Shown here piece after piece: positions 1 through 9,545 of a DNA stretch of 64,000 nucleotides (its first letter is position 1; every line of letters starts with the position of its first letter). Source of the stretch: Nocardia sp. NRRL S-836. Lineage in GTDB: Bacteria > Actinomycetota > Actinomycetes > Mycobacteriales > Pseudonocardiaceae. The position numbers and the translations under genes were made by a program. The stretch covers positions 49,119-113,118 of the forward strand of contig NZ_LGDY01000096.1 in assembly GCF_001279525.1 (NCBI RefSeq). The letters run 5' to 3'. The notes below the pieces were generated by a model. The model saw nothing but the letters and a program-made list of their open reading frames with translations, made no database searches and was not told where the DNA came from.

Positions 1-1493
1 AACGTCGCGGTCTCTTGGCAGCGATCGTCAACCGTCCATCCTGCCGGCCACACACATGACTGGGCAGTTGCAGTCGCAGCTCTCTCCATCGCCGCGATGT
101 CGTTGAAGGTTGCCCCGTTGAACCACGCGCCTCCAGGGAAACTCGCTCCGTTGAACCACGCGCCGCTAGTGAATGTCACGCCGCCGAACAGCGCGTCAGC
201 GGCGAACGTCGCCCAGTTGAACCACGCGTCGCTGGCGAAGGTGACCGCTTTGAACCACGCGTCCCCGCCGAACATCACGCTGCTGAATCGCACGTTGCGA
301 GCGAAAGTCGCGTCGCTGAATACCGCAACGTTGACGAACGTCGCCCCGCTGAATAGCGCGCGACCGGCGAACGTCGCTCCCATAAACCACGTGTTGCCGG
401 AAAAGCACACGTCAATAAATGTCGCGTTTCGCACGGTGAGTCCGATGGCGTGAAAGTCGATGAGAGTGGCACCGGTGAGGTCAAGGTCATAGGCCTCAGC
501 CCAGTACAGCGTGTTGGTTGGTGAGCCAATGGCCTCGTCCGGCTCGGGGCATAGATGAGTGGTGAGGATGCGTTGCGCGGTCAGCCGTACTTCGCGTTCT
601 TGCCGCAACTGCTCGGACGTTGAAGCCGGTCTAGGTGGCCTGAGCCCGATACGGCGAGCGGCTGCGGTGCGAGCGGCGACACGGTCGGCTGCGGTGCTCT
701 GACGTGCGGTCGCGCACAGCCCGGTCTGGCGGGCGGCAGGCTGCTCAGGCGGCGGGGTGTACGGGCTGCGCAGGTAGGCGCAGATTACGTTGATCACGGT
801 CTGACGCTGGTTGGGGTTGTCCTGGGCGACGCGTTCCAGTGCGTACAGGCCTCCGTGGCGGACTGCGGCCTTGTCCGAGCCCAACTGCTCGACAGCCTTC
901 AGATACAGCTCGGTGATCCGCCGTGCCGCTGCGTCGTGCGCGGTGTCGGTGGCGGCCTTGCGCTGCACGGCCAAGGTCAGTTCGGCCGCGCGTTGACGGC
1001 GTGCCGCCAGCAGGAGCGCAGCGGCGCCGCCGGTGCCCACCAGCAGCGTGGCCGCGGTTCGGATCGCGTCCAACTGGTCTCGTGGTTCGGTCCCGGAGAA
1101 GTTGACCAGCAGCAGCACCGCTGCGGTGACGCCAAGGCCCAGCAGAACGAGTGCGCCGAGCAGGATCGCCCGCGGTGTCAATGCCGCCATCACTTCCGTC
1201 CCCAACTCCTCCGTTGGGCGACGTGGCGAGGCTGGGTGATGAGCCCGCAGCACCCCGAGCACAACCGTGGCGACCAGCAGCAGCACCGTGACCGGCACCA
1301 TCCACCACCGACCCAGCCACACCCACGCCGCAGGCCACCAGGACCGCGCCATCCATACCGCCATACCCAGGCCCGCAGCGGCCAGCAGCCAAGCCAGCGC
1401 CCCCAGCCCACGCCGTCCGGTCACCGCCCATCGGATAAGAGCCACCCGCCCGGCAGGGCGGTCAGGGGACGGCGAAGTCGCAGCAGTCGTCAC
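1..1493 (-). CDS. Membrane-anchored pentapeptide-repeat protein (C-terminus cut by window edge)
   Basis: Runs off the left end, so the stop is not seen. Translating the frame whose codons cover positions 138-140 gives repeats of the AxFxx type between about 90 and 430 (for example AWFNG, ATFAN, ALFGG), the right-handed beta-helix signature of pentapeptide repeats. The N-terminal half has about four hydrophobic segments (roughly 1030-1430), then a segment reading LGSDKAAVRHGGLYALERVA typical of actinobacterial membrane-pentapeptide proteins. No ATG fits; GTG at 1493 is chosen but lacks a clear ribosome site, and GTG at 1445 is an alternative. Role unknown; the repeats usually mediate protein binding. 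Confidence 0.7.
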   Translation of the reverse strand, partial: MTTAATSPSPDRPAGRVALIRWAVTGRRGLGALAWLLAAAGLGMAVWMARSWWPAAWVWLGRWWMVPVTVLLLVATVVLGVLRAHHPASPRRPTEELGTEVMAALTPRAILLGALVLLGLGVTAAVLLLVNFSGTEPRDQLDAIRTAATLLVGTGGAAALLLAARRQRAAELTLAVQRKAATDTAHDAAARRITELYLKAVEQLGSDKAAVRHGGLYALERVAQDNPNQRQTVINVICAYLRSPYTPPPEQPAARQTGLCATARQSTAADRVAARTAAARRIGLRPPRPASTSEQLRQEREVRLTAQRILTTHLCPEPDEAIGSPTNTLYWAEAYDLDLTGATLIDFHAIGLTVRNATFIDVCFSGNTWFMGATFAGRALFSGATFVNVAVFSDATFARNVRFSSVMFGGDAWFKAVTFASDAWFNWATFAADALFGGVTFTSGAWFNGASFPGGAWFNGATFNDIAAMERAATATAQSCVWPAGWTVDDRCQETAT

Positions 1494-1541
1494 GCACACG
1501 GCATCGTGAACCCACCCGCCGTGTTACCGCAGCCTTCATCG

Positions 1542-2492
1542 TCACAACCGGTCGTGATTTCCACCTTGTGTACTGGCTCCAGTTGGTGCAGGCCAGGCTT
1601 GAACCTCACACGGAAGCAATCGGGCTCCAAAGCAACCGACGCCTTCCTCAGCCGTAAGCGCCTCTCCGAGGTGTGCGATCAGCGTCTTCGACGCTTCCTC
1701 GTCCAAAGAACACTTGCTGAGCGACCGAACGATGTTGCTGTAGCCGTCAACCTGCACTTTGTCCTCAAGGAAAAGTGTTGAGTTCTCCTGCTCAACGCAG
1801 ACCAAAGACCTGAACGCGTGGAAGTTCAGATGCATAAACGGTCCCTTCATCCCAGCATGCGCTCCCACCGCTGCGGGCACGATCTGAATGTTGATGCTGT
1901 CTCGTACAGACAACCGCAACAACTCGTGCAACTGCTCTCCCTGCACGCCACGTCCACCGACAGGCAGACGGAGTGCAGACTCGTGGATGTAGAACGCGCA
2001 CGTCAGATTCTTCCTCTGACGCAGCTCCTTCTGCAGCTCCAGCAGAGCTGCTACGCGCTGTTCCAGGTCTTCTGAAGACTCATCGCGCGAGGCCTCGATT
2101 ATCGCTCGCATGTAGGCAGGGGTCTGAAGCAAGTCCGGCACTTCGTGGGCCTGCCAGCAGATCAGCTCCTTCGCCAAAACGATGTTCTCCTCAAAGGTGC
2201 GTCGTCGGATCGGCCAACCGTCGTGGTTCTGCAACCAGCTCCTACTGTTCACGGTCTGCGCGAGCAGGAACAGGTGTTCGCGCTCGTCAGGGCCGAAGCC
2301 GCAAAATCCGAACAGAACGGCCAGCTCAACTTCCGTGGCACCGCCCTTGCCGTTGATCACGTTCGAGAGCTTGGATTCGTCCCACCCAGACTTGTCGGCG
2401 AGCTCACGCGATGTGAAGCCCGTGCGCCGGATCGCGTCACGAAGACTCTTCCCAAACTCACGCCCCTGCGCCGTGGAGTCCCGTTTCGGCAT
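1542..2492 (-). CDS. XRE-family regulator with DUF5753 domain
   Basis: 316 residues. Residues about 12-65 form a helix-turn-helix (FTSRELADKSGWDESKLSNV); from about residue 100 to the end is a DUF5753 region (WLRTPAYMR-like segment QTPAYMRAIIEAS, then VPAAVGAHAGMKGPF). This is the Scr1/BldB-associated actinobacterial regulator class, normally paired with a small DUF397 protein. No DUF397 gene is visible next to it. An AAGGA-type ribosome site lies just upstream of the ATG. It sits between the pentapeptide-repeat gene and an insertion sequence, inside what looks like the edge of an integrated element, so it may be the element's own regulator (inference). Confidence 0.85.
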   Translation of the reverse strand: MPKRDSTAQGREFGKSLRDAIRRTGFTSRELADKSGWDESKLSNVINGKGGATEVELAVLFGFCGFGPDEREHLFLLAQTVNSRSWLQNHDGWPIRRRTFEENIVLAKELICWQAHEVPDLLQTPAYMRAIIEASRDESSEDLEQRVAALLELQKELRQRKNLTCAFYIHESALRLPVGGRGVQGEQLHELLRLSVRDSINIQIVPAAVGAHAGMKGPFMHLNFHAFRSLVCVEQENSTLFLEDKVQVDGYSNIVRSLSKCSLDEEASKTLIAHLGEALTAEEGVGCFGARLLPCEVQAWPAPTGASTQGGNHDRL

Positions 2493-2714
2493 CGCGTTTT
2501 CCTTGCAGTTGCTGGAGAGTGTCCGGTCAGTGCTGCGCAGCCAACATCGCCCTCAGCAGACCGCACCAGCTCACGAATCTCGCATCGATCTAGCAAGAAT
2601 CGCGCACTAGCGGATCTTGATCGGCGGCAACAGACCTTCACGAGCCTCCACCTCGATCGGGTGGTTCGAACCTCGAACAGCAGTTTCGAATCCCCGTGAC
2701 AACCGCGATCCGCA

Positions 2715-4097
<1,383 letters not shown>

Positions 4098-4106
4098 CTT
4101 TGGCAC

Positions 4107-4123
4107 TCCTGCCGGGGGCACCA
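4107..4123 (+). other. tRNA-Arg 3'-end remnant, probable attR of an integrated element
   Basis: TCCTGCCGGGGGCACCA matches the 3' T-arm, acceptor stem and CCA of actinobacterial tRNA-Arg (CCU) as I remember it: CCTGC closes the T-stem and CGGGGGC pairs with a GCCCCCG 5' acceptor. Nothing of the rest of a tRNA precedes it; the IS right end lies 10 bases upstream. A perfect hairpin follows. Elements that enter tRNA 3' ends leave just such a fragment at the end away from the rebuilt tRNA, so the element interior would be to the left. Confidence 0.55.
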
Positions 4124-4157
4124 CGCAGACCTGCTCACCACGAGCAGAGCGTTGCTT

Positions 4158-4196
4158 CAGGAAGGGCCGCAACCGCCTCGGTTGCGGCCCTTCCTG
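4158..4196 (+). terminator. Strong hairpin terminator after the tRNA remnant
   Basis: An 18-bp perfect stem (4158-4175 with 4179-4196) and a three-base CCT loop. It sits 35 bases after the tRNA 3' fragment, as a tRNA gene terminator would, and may insulate the next gene. No T-run follows. Confidence 0.75.
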
Positions 4197-4264
4197 CTGC
4201 CAGGGCCGTTCGGGGTGCACAGCGAACAGGCAGTTGCAGACAGGACGTGCGACTGCGCAGGCGG

Positions 4265-4270
4265 TAGATT
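4265..4270 (+). promoter_or_regulatory. -10 element of a leaderless promoter
   Basis: TAGATT followed by exactly seven bases and then the ATG at 4278, the spacing expected when transcription starts at the A of ATG. No ribosome site is present. This supports the chosen start. Confidence 0.5.
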
Positions 4271-4277
4271 CGACGCA

Positions 4278-5069
4278 ATGGGACGCTCGTCGGTGTTCAC
4301 CTTCCAGTACATCGCCATCGACACGGAGGCCGGTGTCACGCCGGAGGAGTTCGAGACCTTCGTGCGTGGTGAAGGCGTTCATCTGCCCTTGTACCCAGGG
4401 TGGCGGTGGACTCTGCTGCGCGGGTTGCGCGGGGAGCGGGCCGGGCAGTACCTGATGTTGTACGAGATCGAGAGCGCGGAGCAGCGCGACCGCTACGTCA
4501 CGGCGCGGGGCGAGCAGACCGAGCTGGCCCGGCAGTTCTGGGCGCGGCACCCCGAGGCGGAGGCTGTGCTGGCGCGGTGGCGGCGGCTGGGCACGTTCGG
4601 TGAGCTGCCGACGTTGTTCACCGACTACCGGCTGCTGGCCGACAACCCGCGAAGCACGGTCACGCCCGGTCCCCGCTACCGCGACCGTGCGGGGGAGGAG
4701 CCCGTCGCCAGGGTCATCGGGATCCACAACCTGGCGTTGCGCGCCGGGGTGACCGAGGAGATGTTCGACCGCTTCATCGCCGAGAACCACCACCGGATCG
4801 ACGACTACCCGGACTGGCGGTTCCACGTGCTCAAGGGCGAGCGGGGCAACCGACTCGACCAGTACGTGATGATGATGGAGATCGCGAGTGTGGACGCGCT
4901 GGACGTGTTCTACCCCGAGCCCGACATCGCCACCGGCGTGGCCGCGGAGTTCGCGGCCACCCACCGTGACACCAAGCAGATGTACGAGGAGTGGAAGCGG
5001 CTGGCCTCGTTCTCGGGCTCGCCGCAGATCTACACTGACTACCTCGCCGTCGCGGAGAACCCGGCGTAG
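4278..5069 (+). CDS. Hypothetical protein with two tandem ferredoxin-like (dimeric alpha-beta barrel type) domains
   Basis: 263 residues made of two related halves. Each has a YPGWRWTLLRG/YPDWRFHVLKG segment, then GERAGQYLMLYEI/GNRLDQYVMMMEI, then (E)W(K/R)RL-type and (L/I)(F/Y)TDY segments. The duplication looks like two ABM/EthD-like ferredoxin folds fused in one chain. No catalytic motif is recognised. ATG at 4278 is chosen because a leaderless -10 precedes it by seven bases. It is the first chromosomal gene right of the putative attachment site. Function unknown. Confidence 0.8.
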   Translation: MGRSSVFTFQYIAIDTEAGVTPEEFETFVRGEGVHLPLYPGWRWTLLRGLRGERAGQYLMLYEIESAEQRDRYVTARGEQTELARQFWARHPEAEAVLARWRRLGTFGELPTLFTDYRLLADNPRSTVTPGPRYRDRAGEEPVARVIGIHNLALRAGVTEEMFDRFIAENHHRIDDYPDWRFHVLKGERGNRLDQYVMMMEIASVDALDVFYPEPDIATGVAAEFAATHRDTKQMYEEWKRLASFSGSPQIYTDYLAVAENPA

Positions 5070-5106
5070 CCCGGGATCAGGTGGTGGGGGCCCTGCCCCC
5101 GGCTGA

Positions 5107-6774
5107 TCAGGACAAGCGGGCCCAGTCGAGTTCCTGGCGCAGGGCCCACTTCGTGCGGTGCGCGTCGCGGACAGCGGTCATGTGAGTGCGGAAGTCGTCG
5201 TCGCGGTCGCAGCGGGCGAACAGCGCCTTCGCCTCGGCCAGCAGGCGGACGGCCGCCTTGTAGGAGTCGCGGGTGCGAACCTCGATCGCCTGGTCGGCAG
5301 CGCGGAGCAGGATGGGAATGGCGTCGGCCGGATGGTTTGCGGCACGGACCCGCGCGAGGCGCAGCCACAGGCCGTCCGAGCAGCCGCCGTCGACCGCGGC
5401 CTGCCAGGCGGCCTCGTGCTCGTCGTCGGCCAGCAGGATCTCCACCAACGTCGAGCGGCCCGGTGACCAGGGTCCTTTCACCGGCGGTAGGCCGGCGAGG
5501 AAGGCGAGTGCGCGTTCCCGCCATTGCGGGAAGTCGCCGGCGGTGACGTCGCGGAGCGCGCGGAAGGTCTCCAGACTCGGCCGGTCGGTGAAGTTGGCCC
5601 AGAGCATGTCGCCCGCCCGGTCGAGCCGGCCCGCGCGTGCGTGGATCCCGGCGGCCAGATCACGCAGGCGGAAGTCGGGTTCGAAGTCGGCCAGGCCACG
5701 TTCCAGCCAGGTCAGCGCCTCGTCGTCGCGGTCGTCGGCACACAGCCGCTCGGCGATGCGGAGCACGTCGTAAGAGCTTGTCACGTCCCGAGCCAGCACC
5801 TCGACCAGCCCATCGGCCCCTCCCGACGACTCGGCCAGCTTCTCCATGAGGTGGGTGATGACGAAGCGACGGGCGCTGTAGTCGTTCGGCTTCTTCGGCG
5901 GCAGCTCGCGCCACGCCTGCTCGACGAGCTCCCGGTACCGTGCCAGGCCCGCTGAGCCCAGCACCTCCTCGTACGCGGGCAGGACGTCGAGGAACACCTC
6001 GTAGTCGGTGCTCACCGCCCGCGTGACCAGACGTTCGGCCAGCTCCACCGGGTCCGGTGAGCCCGCCTCGCACGCCGCCAGGTGGATCTCCTCCACGCGG
6101 GCGATCGCCTCGGACAGCCCGCCGTCGGAGTCGTCCACCCGCTCGGCCGAGGACTCCAGCAGTTCGAGCGCGTACTCGGCGAGGGTGATCGCGGCATCGG
6201 CGAACCCTGCGCCGACCAGTCGTTCGACCTCGTCCAGAGCGTCACCGACGTGCAGGAAGTAGCCGTACGCCTCGCCGTATTCGACGTAGTCGGGGATCTC
6301 GATGGCGCGTTCCAGGCGGACTCTGATGTCCCGGTCGTCGAACGCGTTCCTCTGCCCGGCCGCGGCGGCGAGCCGGGCACGCAGCACGCGATCGGTTTTC
6401 GTGGCCGCCATCAACTGCTCGACCAGCCACTCCCGATCACAACCGCTCAGGAACGACCGCAGCCGCTTGTCGGACAACGGTTTCGCACGCGACTCCCCCA
6501 CCTCGCCGCCCTGTTCCAGCCACGCCAGCGAAGCAGCGACGCAGTGCTTGCAGAACATGCCCTCGGCGCCGTACGGGCAGGAGCAGCTCCCGCGCAAGCT
6601 CTTCGGCGTGACGTCGAGCCGCACGCGATAGGTCCGGGTACCGTCCACCGTTGCGGTCACGGTCGACCCGTCCACCGTGACCCGCCGGACCTGGCCGGCC
6701 GCGAAGTACCGCTCGCCTCGCTCGAACGACCTCTCGTCAGCCAGCTTCCGCACCGTGCTCCTGCTCACCGCCAC
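5107..6774 (-). CDS. SWIM zinc-finger protein
   Basis: 555 residues. A SWIM motif (C64, C66, C75, H77 within SCSCPYGAEGMFCKHC) lies near the N-terminus after the usual VSRSTVRKLADERSFERGE opening. The remaining ~450 residues are alpha-helical and repeat-like (for example ALTWLERGLADFEPDF, AGRLDRAGDMLW), probably TPR-type repeats. Members of this family occur widely in actinomycetes without known function; SWIM domains bind DNA or protein. GTG start. Monocistronic, convergent with the hypothetical gene on its left. Confidence 0.88.
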   Translation of the reverse strand: MAVSRSTVRKLADERSFERGERYFAAGQVRRVTVDGSTVTATVDGTRTYRVRLDVTPKSLRGSCSCPYGAEGMFCKHCVAASLAWLEQGGEVGESRAKPLSDKRLRSFLSGCDREWLVEQLMAATKTDRVLRARLAAAAGQRNAFDDRDIRVRLERAIEIPDYVEYGEAYGYFLHVGDALDEVERLVGAGFADAAITLAEYALELLESSAERVDDSDGGLSEAIARVEEIHLAACEAGSPDPVELAERLVTRAVSTDYEVFLDVLPAYEEVLGSAGLARYRELVEQAWRELPPKKPNDYSARRFVITHLMEKLAESSGGADGLVEVLARDVTSSYDVLRIAERLCADDRDDEALTWLERGLADFEPDFRLRDLAAGIHARAGRLDRAGDMLWANFTDRPSLETFRALRDVTAGDFPQWRERALAFLAGLPPVKGPWSPGRSTLVEILLADDEHEAAWQAAVDGGCSDGLWLRLARVRAANHPADAIPILLRAADQAIEVRTRDSYKAAVRLLAEAKALFARCDRDDDFRTHMTAVRDAHRTKWALRQELDWARLS

Positions 6775-6829
6775 GGCTGCTCATCCTGCCAGGCACCCGA
6801 CGAGGAGCAGTCCCGCTGCCGCGGCACCT

Positions 6830-7852
6830 CTACCGAGCGGTGTGGCCGGTCAGCCGCTCCCAGTTGCCGGAGCCGATGGCGGCCTTCTCCTCGTCGGTGA
6901 AGGGCGCGTTCTCGAGGAAGGACCTGGCGACGCCGCCGCTGGTGTCCAGGTAGGGGAAGCCGCCCGGCCGGGTGCCGAAGGTGTAGGGGTAGTCGGTCGA
7001 GTAGAGCATGCGGTCGGTTCCGACGACCTCGGCCGTCCAGCGCAGGTAGCGCTCGCTGACCGTGCCGCTGCCGGCCACCCAGAAGTTCTGGCGGAAGTAG
7101 TCGGCCAACGGCCGCTGCAATCCGGCCATGTCCTGCAGGATCCCGATGTGGTCCAGGTAGAACAGGACGACCTCGCCCCAGTGCCCGGCGATCACCTGCA
7201 GGTCGGGATGACGGTCGAACACGCCGGAGAAGATCATCCGCAGGTACTGCACGCCGAGGTCGTAGTACCAGCCCAGTCCTGCGGTCGCCAGCACCGCACC
7301 CACTCCGCCGGGCAGTCCCGAGTAGTACGCCTCCTGGACCGCCTGCACGGGGGCCTGCGGGTGGAAGTGCAGCGGGACGCGAAGCCGTTCGGCGGTGGCG
7401 TAGAGGACGTCGAACTCCGGCGCGTCGGCCAGTTTGCCGCCGGTGCGGCCGTAGAGCATCGCGCCGCGGAAGCCGAGGTGGGTGACGGCGCGCTCCAGCT
7501 CCGCCGCGGCGGCTTCCGGTGAGGACGTCGGGATGGCCGCGAACGCCTGGAACCGCAACGGGTTGCCGCGGACTATCTCGGCGAGTTCGTCGTTGGCCTC
7601 ACGTGCGACGCGCACGGCATCGGCGGCCGCGAGGTTCTGCACGCCCGGCGAGGCCAGGGACAGCACCGCGACGTCGAGGCCCTGGTCGTCCATGTCGGCG
7701 AGGCGTTGATCGCCGACGTCACGCAGCCGTCGCGTGACCGGGTGGTCGTCGCCGTAGCGGTGCGGCTGCAGTCCGGCGCTTCTCCACGCGTCGAGCAGGA
7801 CCGGGAGGGCCACGTGTTCCTCAAGACCGATGATGCGCAGCTTGTCGGGCAT
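6830..7852 (-). CDS. Amidohydrolase-2 family metal-dependent hydrolase/decarboxylase
   Basis: 340 residues from ATG 7852. This start is preferred over 7882 because GGTGGAGGAC lies about ten bases upstream. TIM-barrel amidohydrolase of the gamma-resorcylate decarboxylase/ACMSD group: E11-E12-H13 at the N-terminus (LEEHV), H in LHFHP, H in AGHWGE and D in YSTDYP are the metal and catalytic residues of that group. Homologues decarboxylate or hydrolyse aromatic acids; the substrate here cannot be told. No pathway neighbours are present. Confidence 0.88.
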   Translation of the reverse strand: MPDKLRIIGLEEHVALPVLLDAWRSAGLQPHRYGDDHPVTRRLRDVGDQRLADMDDQGLDVAVLSLASPGVQNLAAADAVRVAREANDELAEIVRGNPLRFQAFAAIPTSSPEAAAAELERAVTHLGFRGAMLYGRTGGKLADAPEFDVLYATAERLRVPLHFHPQAPVQAVQEAYYSGLPGGVGAVLATAGLGWYYDLGVQYLRMIFSGVFDRHPDLQVIAGHWGEVVLFYLDHIGILQDMAGLQRPLADYFRQNFWVAGSGTVSERYLRWTAEVVGTDRMLYSTDYPYTFGTRPGGFPYLDTSGGVARSFLENAPFTDEEKAAIGSGNWERLTGHTAR

Positions 7853-8336
7853 GTCAGCACGTCCTCCACCTGGTGTTTCCATCGGTACGCAGTTCAGCGT
7901 ATCAGTGAAAACATCAGTGGAAACCGATTTTTGTTATCAATGCGATGGGCGGGACGGCGGGCGGTCGCGGCGAGGACCTCAGCGGTGATCGCCAGGCCGC
8001 CGACTCGTGATGCGCCCGCACGATCGTGAAGTCCACACTGGCCAGTTCCAGCCCGACCCGGTGCCGCAAACGGCCGCGAACCCTGTTGCGCCGGCGATGA
8101 AGCCGCGTCACCTCCGCGTCCTGCGAGTCCTTTTAGCACACCCGCGGAAGCAATGGAGGCCCTGACCCCTGGCGCGGGCTCCCAGTCGCACTGTCGGTAG
8201 TTTGGTCTACATCCAATGCCCGTTCGGGGTCCTCCATGTTGATTACCCCCATTCGATTTGACCGTAAGGGCGGCTTCGGGTAAGCATTCCGCATTCACTA
8301 GGAATATCGCCCCTCACACGTTCGAAGGAGCTGGAG
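7853..8336. other. Intergenic stretch without a recognisable gene
   Basis: About 480 bases. Short ORFs exist on the minus strand (for example 7914-8111 and 7894-8298) but their translations are basic, low in normal folds and match nothing I know. The base composition is lower in GC near 7900-7940 and 8200-8320. It could hold gene debris. Confidence 0.4.
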
Positions 8337-8555
8337 ATCAACATCTCCGAGAAGCTGGTTCCGCTGCTGTTCTTCGGCATTGTCGCCGCAGCAGGATCCG
8401 CGTCGGCCCACATGAGTTCGATGCCGGAGCCGGAGCCCGTGATCACAACGGCCGCGCCCGTGACCACACCAGCTGACAGCACCGACAGCCGCTATTGGCT
8501 GAACGAGACTGAGTCGGCTTACCGGTTGGCGTCGTTCGAGTACCGCACGGTATAA
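8337..8555 (+). CDS. Small secreted protein with apparent ATC start codon
   Basis: 72 residues. The reading frame opens after a TAA at 8265 and contains no ATG, GTG or TTG before the coding part. AAGGAG at 8325-8330 sits six bases before ATC at 8337, the place a start codon should be. From there the protein reads NISEKLVPLLFFGIVAAAG, a good signal peptide ending SASA before HMSSMPEPEP, then an acidic/Thr-Ala linker and a C-terminus RYWLNETESAYRLASFEYRTV. Either a rare AUC start or a mutated ATG that has silenced the gene. The first in-frame ATG (8412) would remove the signal peptide. Function unknown. Confidence 0.5.
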   Translation: MNISEKLVPLLFFGIVAAAGSASAHMSSMPEPEPVITTAAPVTTPADSTDSRYWLNETESAYRLASFEYRTV

Positions 8556-8600
8556 GTCCGCGATCGCACGGATTCGAAAGTAATTCAGGTTTTGCTATTG

Positions 8601-8630
8601 CCCAGGCAGGCCGTTTCAGGCCTGCCTGGG
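8601..8630. terminator. Bidirectional terminator hairpin
   Basis: Perfect 12-bp stem CCCAGGCAGGCC (8601-8612) with its complement at 8619-8630 around a six-base loop. It lies between the convergent small secreted gene and the XRE-DUF5753 gene whose stop is at 8632, and can serve both. Confidence 0.75.
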
Positions 8631-8631
8631 A

Positions 8632-9498
8632 TCAGCAGGCGCGAAACGACACGACGCGAGCGTGGTGGTCGTAGACCGCGGTGAGTCGCCGCAGGTAGGC
8701 GATCGACGCTTCGACGCTCAGCGCGGACTCGCGCAAGGACCCGATCAGCTGCCGGAACGGCTGGACGTCGTCGTCCGATGTGGTCACCAGGACTCCGGGC
8801 AGGACGGTGATCACCACCTGCCGGTCGTCGTGCACCTCGAAGCCGTGCACGGGTGCCGGCGAGACGGTGGCCCTGGCCGGAACGACGCGCACGACCAGGT
8901 TCGGGTGTCCTTCCGCGACTGCGACCAGCTCTCGTACCTGTTCCGTCATGATCTCGGGCGAGCCCACGCGGATGCCCAGTGACTGCTCGAAGACGTAGAC
9001 CTCGTACCGGAAACCGGGCGCGGCCAACAACCGCCGCCGTTTGCGCCGTAGTGCCGCGGTGGCCTTCGCGGTGCGTTCGGGCAGCGGCCCGGTCAGCGCG
9101 AGCAGGTACGCGGGTGTGCGCAGCCAATCCGGCACGACGGCGGGATCGGCCGCCACGACGCGGCCGTTCCTGCCGAGCTTCGCGAGCAGCGCGGTGTGCT
9201 CCGTGACGACACCGCGCCGCAGCACGATGCGGTCGGCCGCCTGCTCGATGTGCAGGCGCCGCACCAGTTCGAGGGCGTGGCCGGTCGACGCCGGGTCCAT
9301 CGCGAAGCCCGTGGCGAGGCGGCGGACGTCGTCAGCGCCCGGCAGCAGGAGACCGTTCTCGATCTTGGAGAGCTTCGACTGCGTGAACCCGGCGCGGCGG
9401 GCGGCCTCGGTTCCCGTGAGCTGGGCCCTCTTCCGGTGCTGCCGGAGGAGGGCGCCGAGCTCGGCGAGGTCCTGGTGTGCGTCGTCGGAACGGGCCAT
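8632..9498 (-). CDS. XRE-family regulator with DUF5753 domain (second copy)
   Basis: 288 residues. Helix-turn-helix at about residues 12-65 (LTGTEAARRAGFTQSKLSKI), then a DUF5753 region with the hallmark WLRTPAYLLALTG and VVPARATVSPAPVHGFEVHD. Same family as the gene at 1542-2492 but clearly diverged. The ATG is preceded by a CAGGAT -10 at six bases, suggesting a leaderless transcript. A terminator hairpin directly follows the stop. No DUF397 partner is seen. Probable target unknown; these regulators act in development, antibiotic control or toxin-antitoxin-like pairs. Confidence 0.85.
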   Translation of the reverse strand: MARSDDAHQDLAELGALLRQHRKRAQLTGTEAARRAGFTQSKLSKIENGLLLPGADDVRRLATGFAMDPASTGHALELVRRLHIEQAADRIVLRRGVVTEHTALLAKLGRNGRVVAADPAVVPDWLRTPAYLLALTGPLPERTAKATAALRRKRRRLLAAPGFRYEVYVFEQSLGIRVGSPEIMTEQVRELVAVAEGHPNLVVRVVPARATVSPAPVHGFEVHDDRQVVITVLPGVLVTTSDDDVQPFRQLIGSLRESALSVEASIAYLRRLTAVYDHHARVVSFRAC

Positions 9499-9504
9499 CG
9501 GCAG

Positions 9505-9510
9505 ATCCTG
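9505..9510 (-). promoter_or_regulatory. -10 element of a leaderless promoter
   Basis: CAGGAT on the minus strand, six bases before the ATG of the XRE-DUF5753 gene; no ribosome site lies between. Confidence 0.4.
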
Positions 9511-9545
9511 TCAGTCGAATGGCCGCAAACGTACCGCCGGACGGG

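Noticed and set aside
97..453. Plus-strand ORF of repeated LNHA-type residues
   Set aside because: It is the mirror of the pentapeptide repeats, which make sense only on the minus strand.
2600..2700. tRNA-like T-loop (GGTTCGAAC, TTTCGAATCCCC) left of the IS
   Set aside because: No acceptor, D- or anticodon arm can be folded around it, and it does not join to the 4107 fragment.
7894..8298. Possible transposase debris on the minus strand
   Set aside because: No DDE motif, inverted repeats or family resemblance could be recognised.
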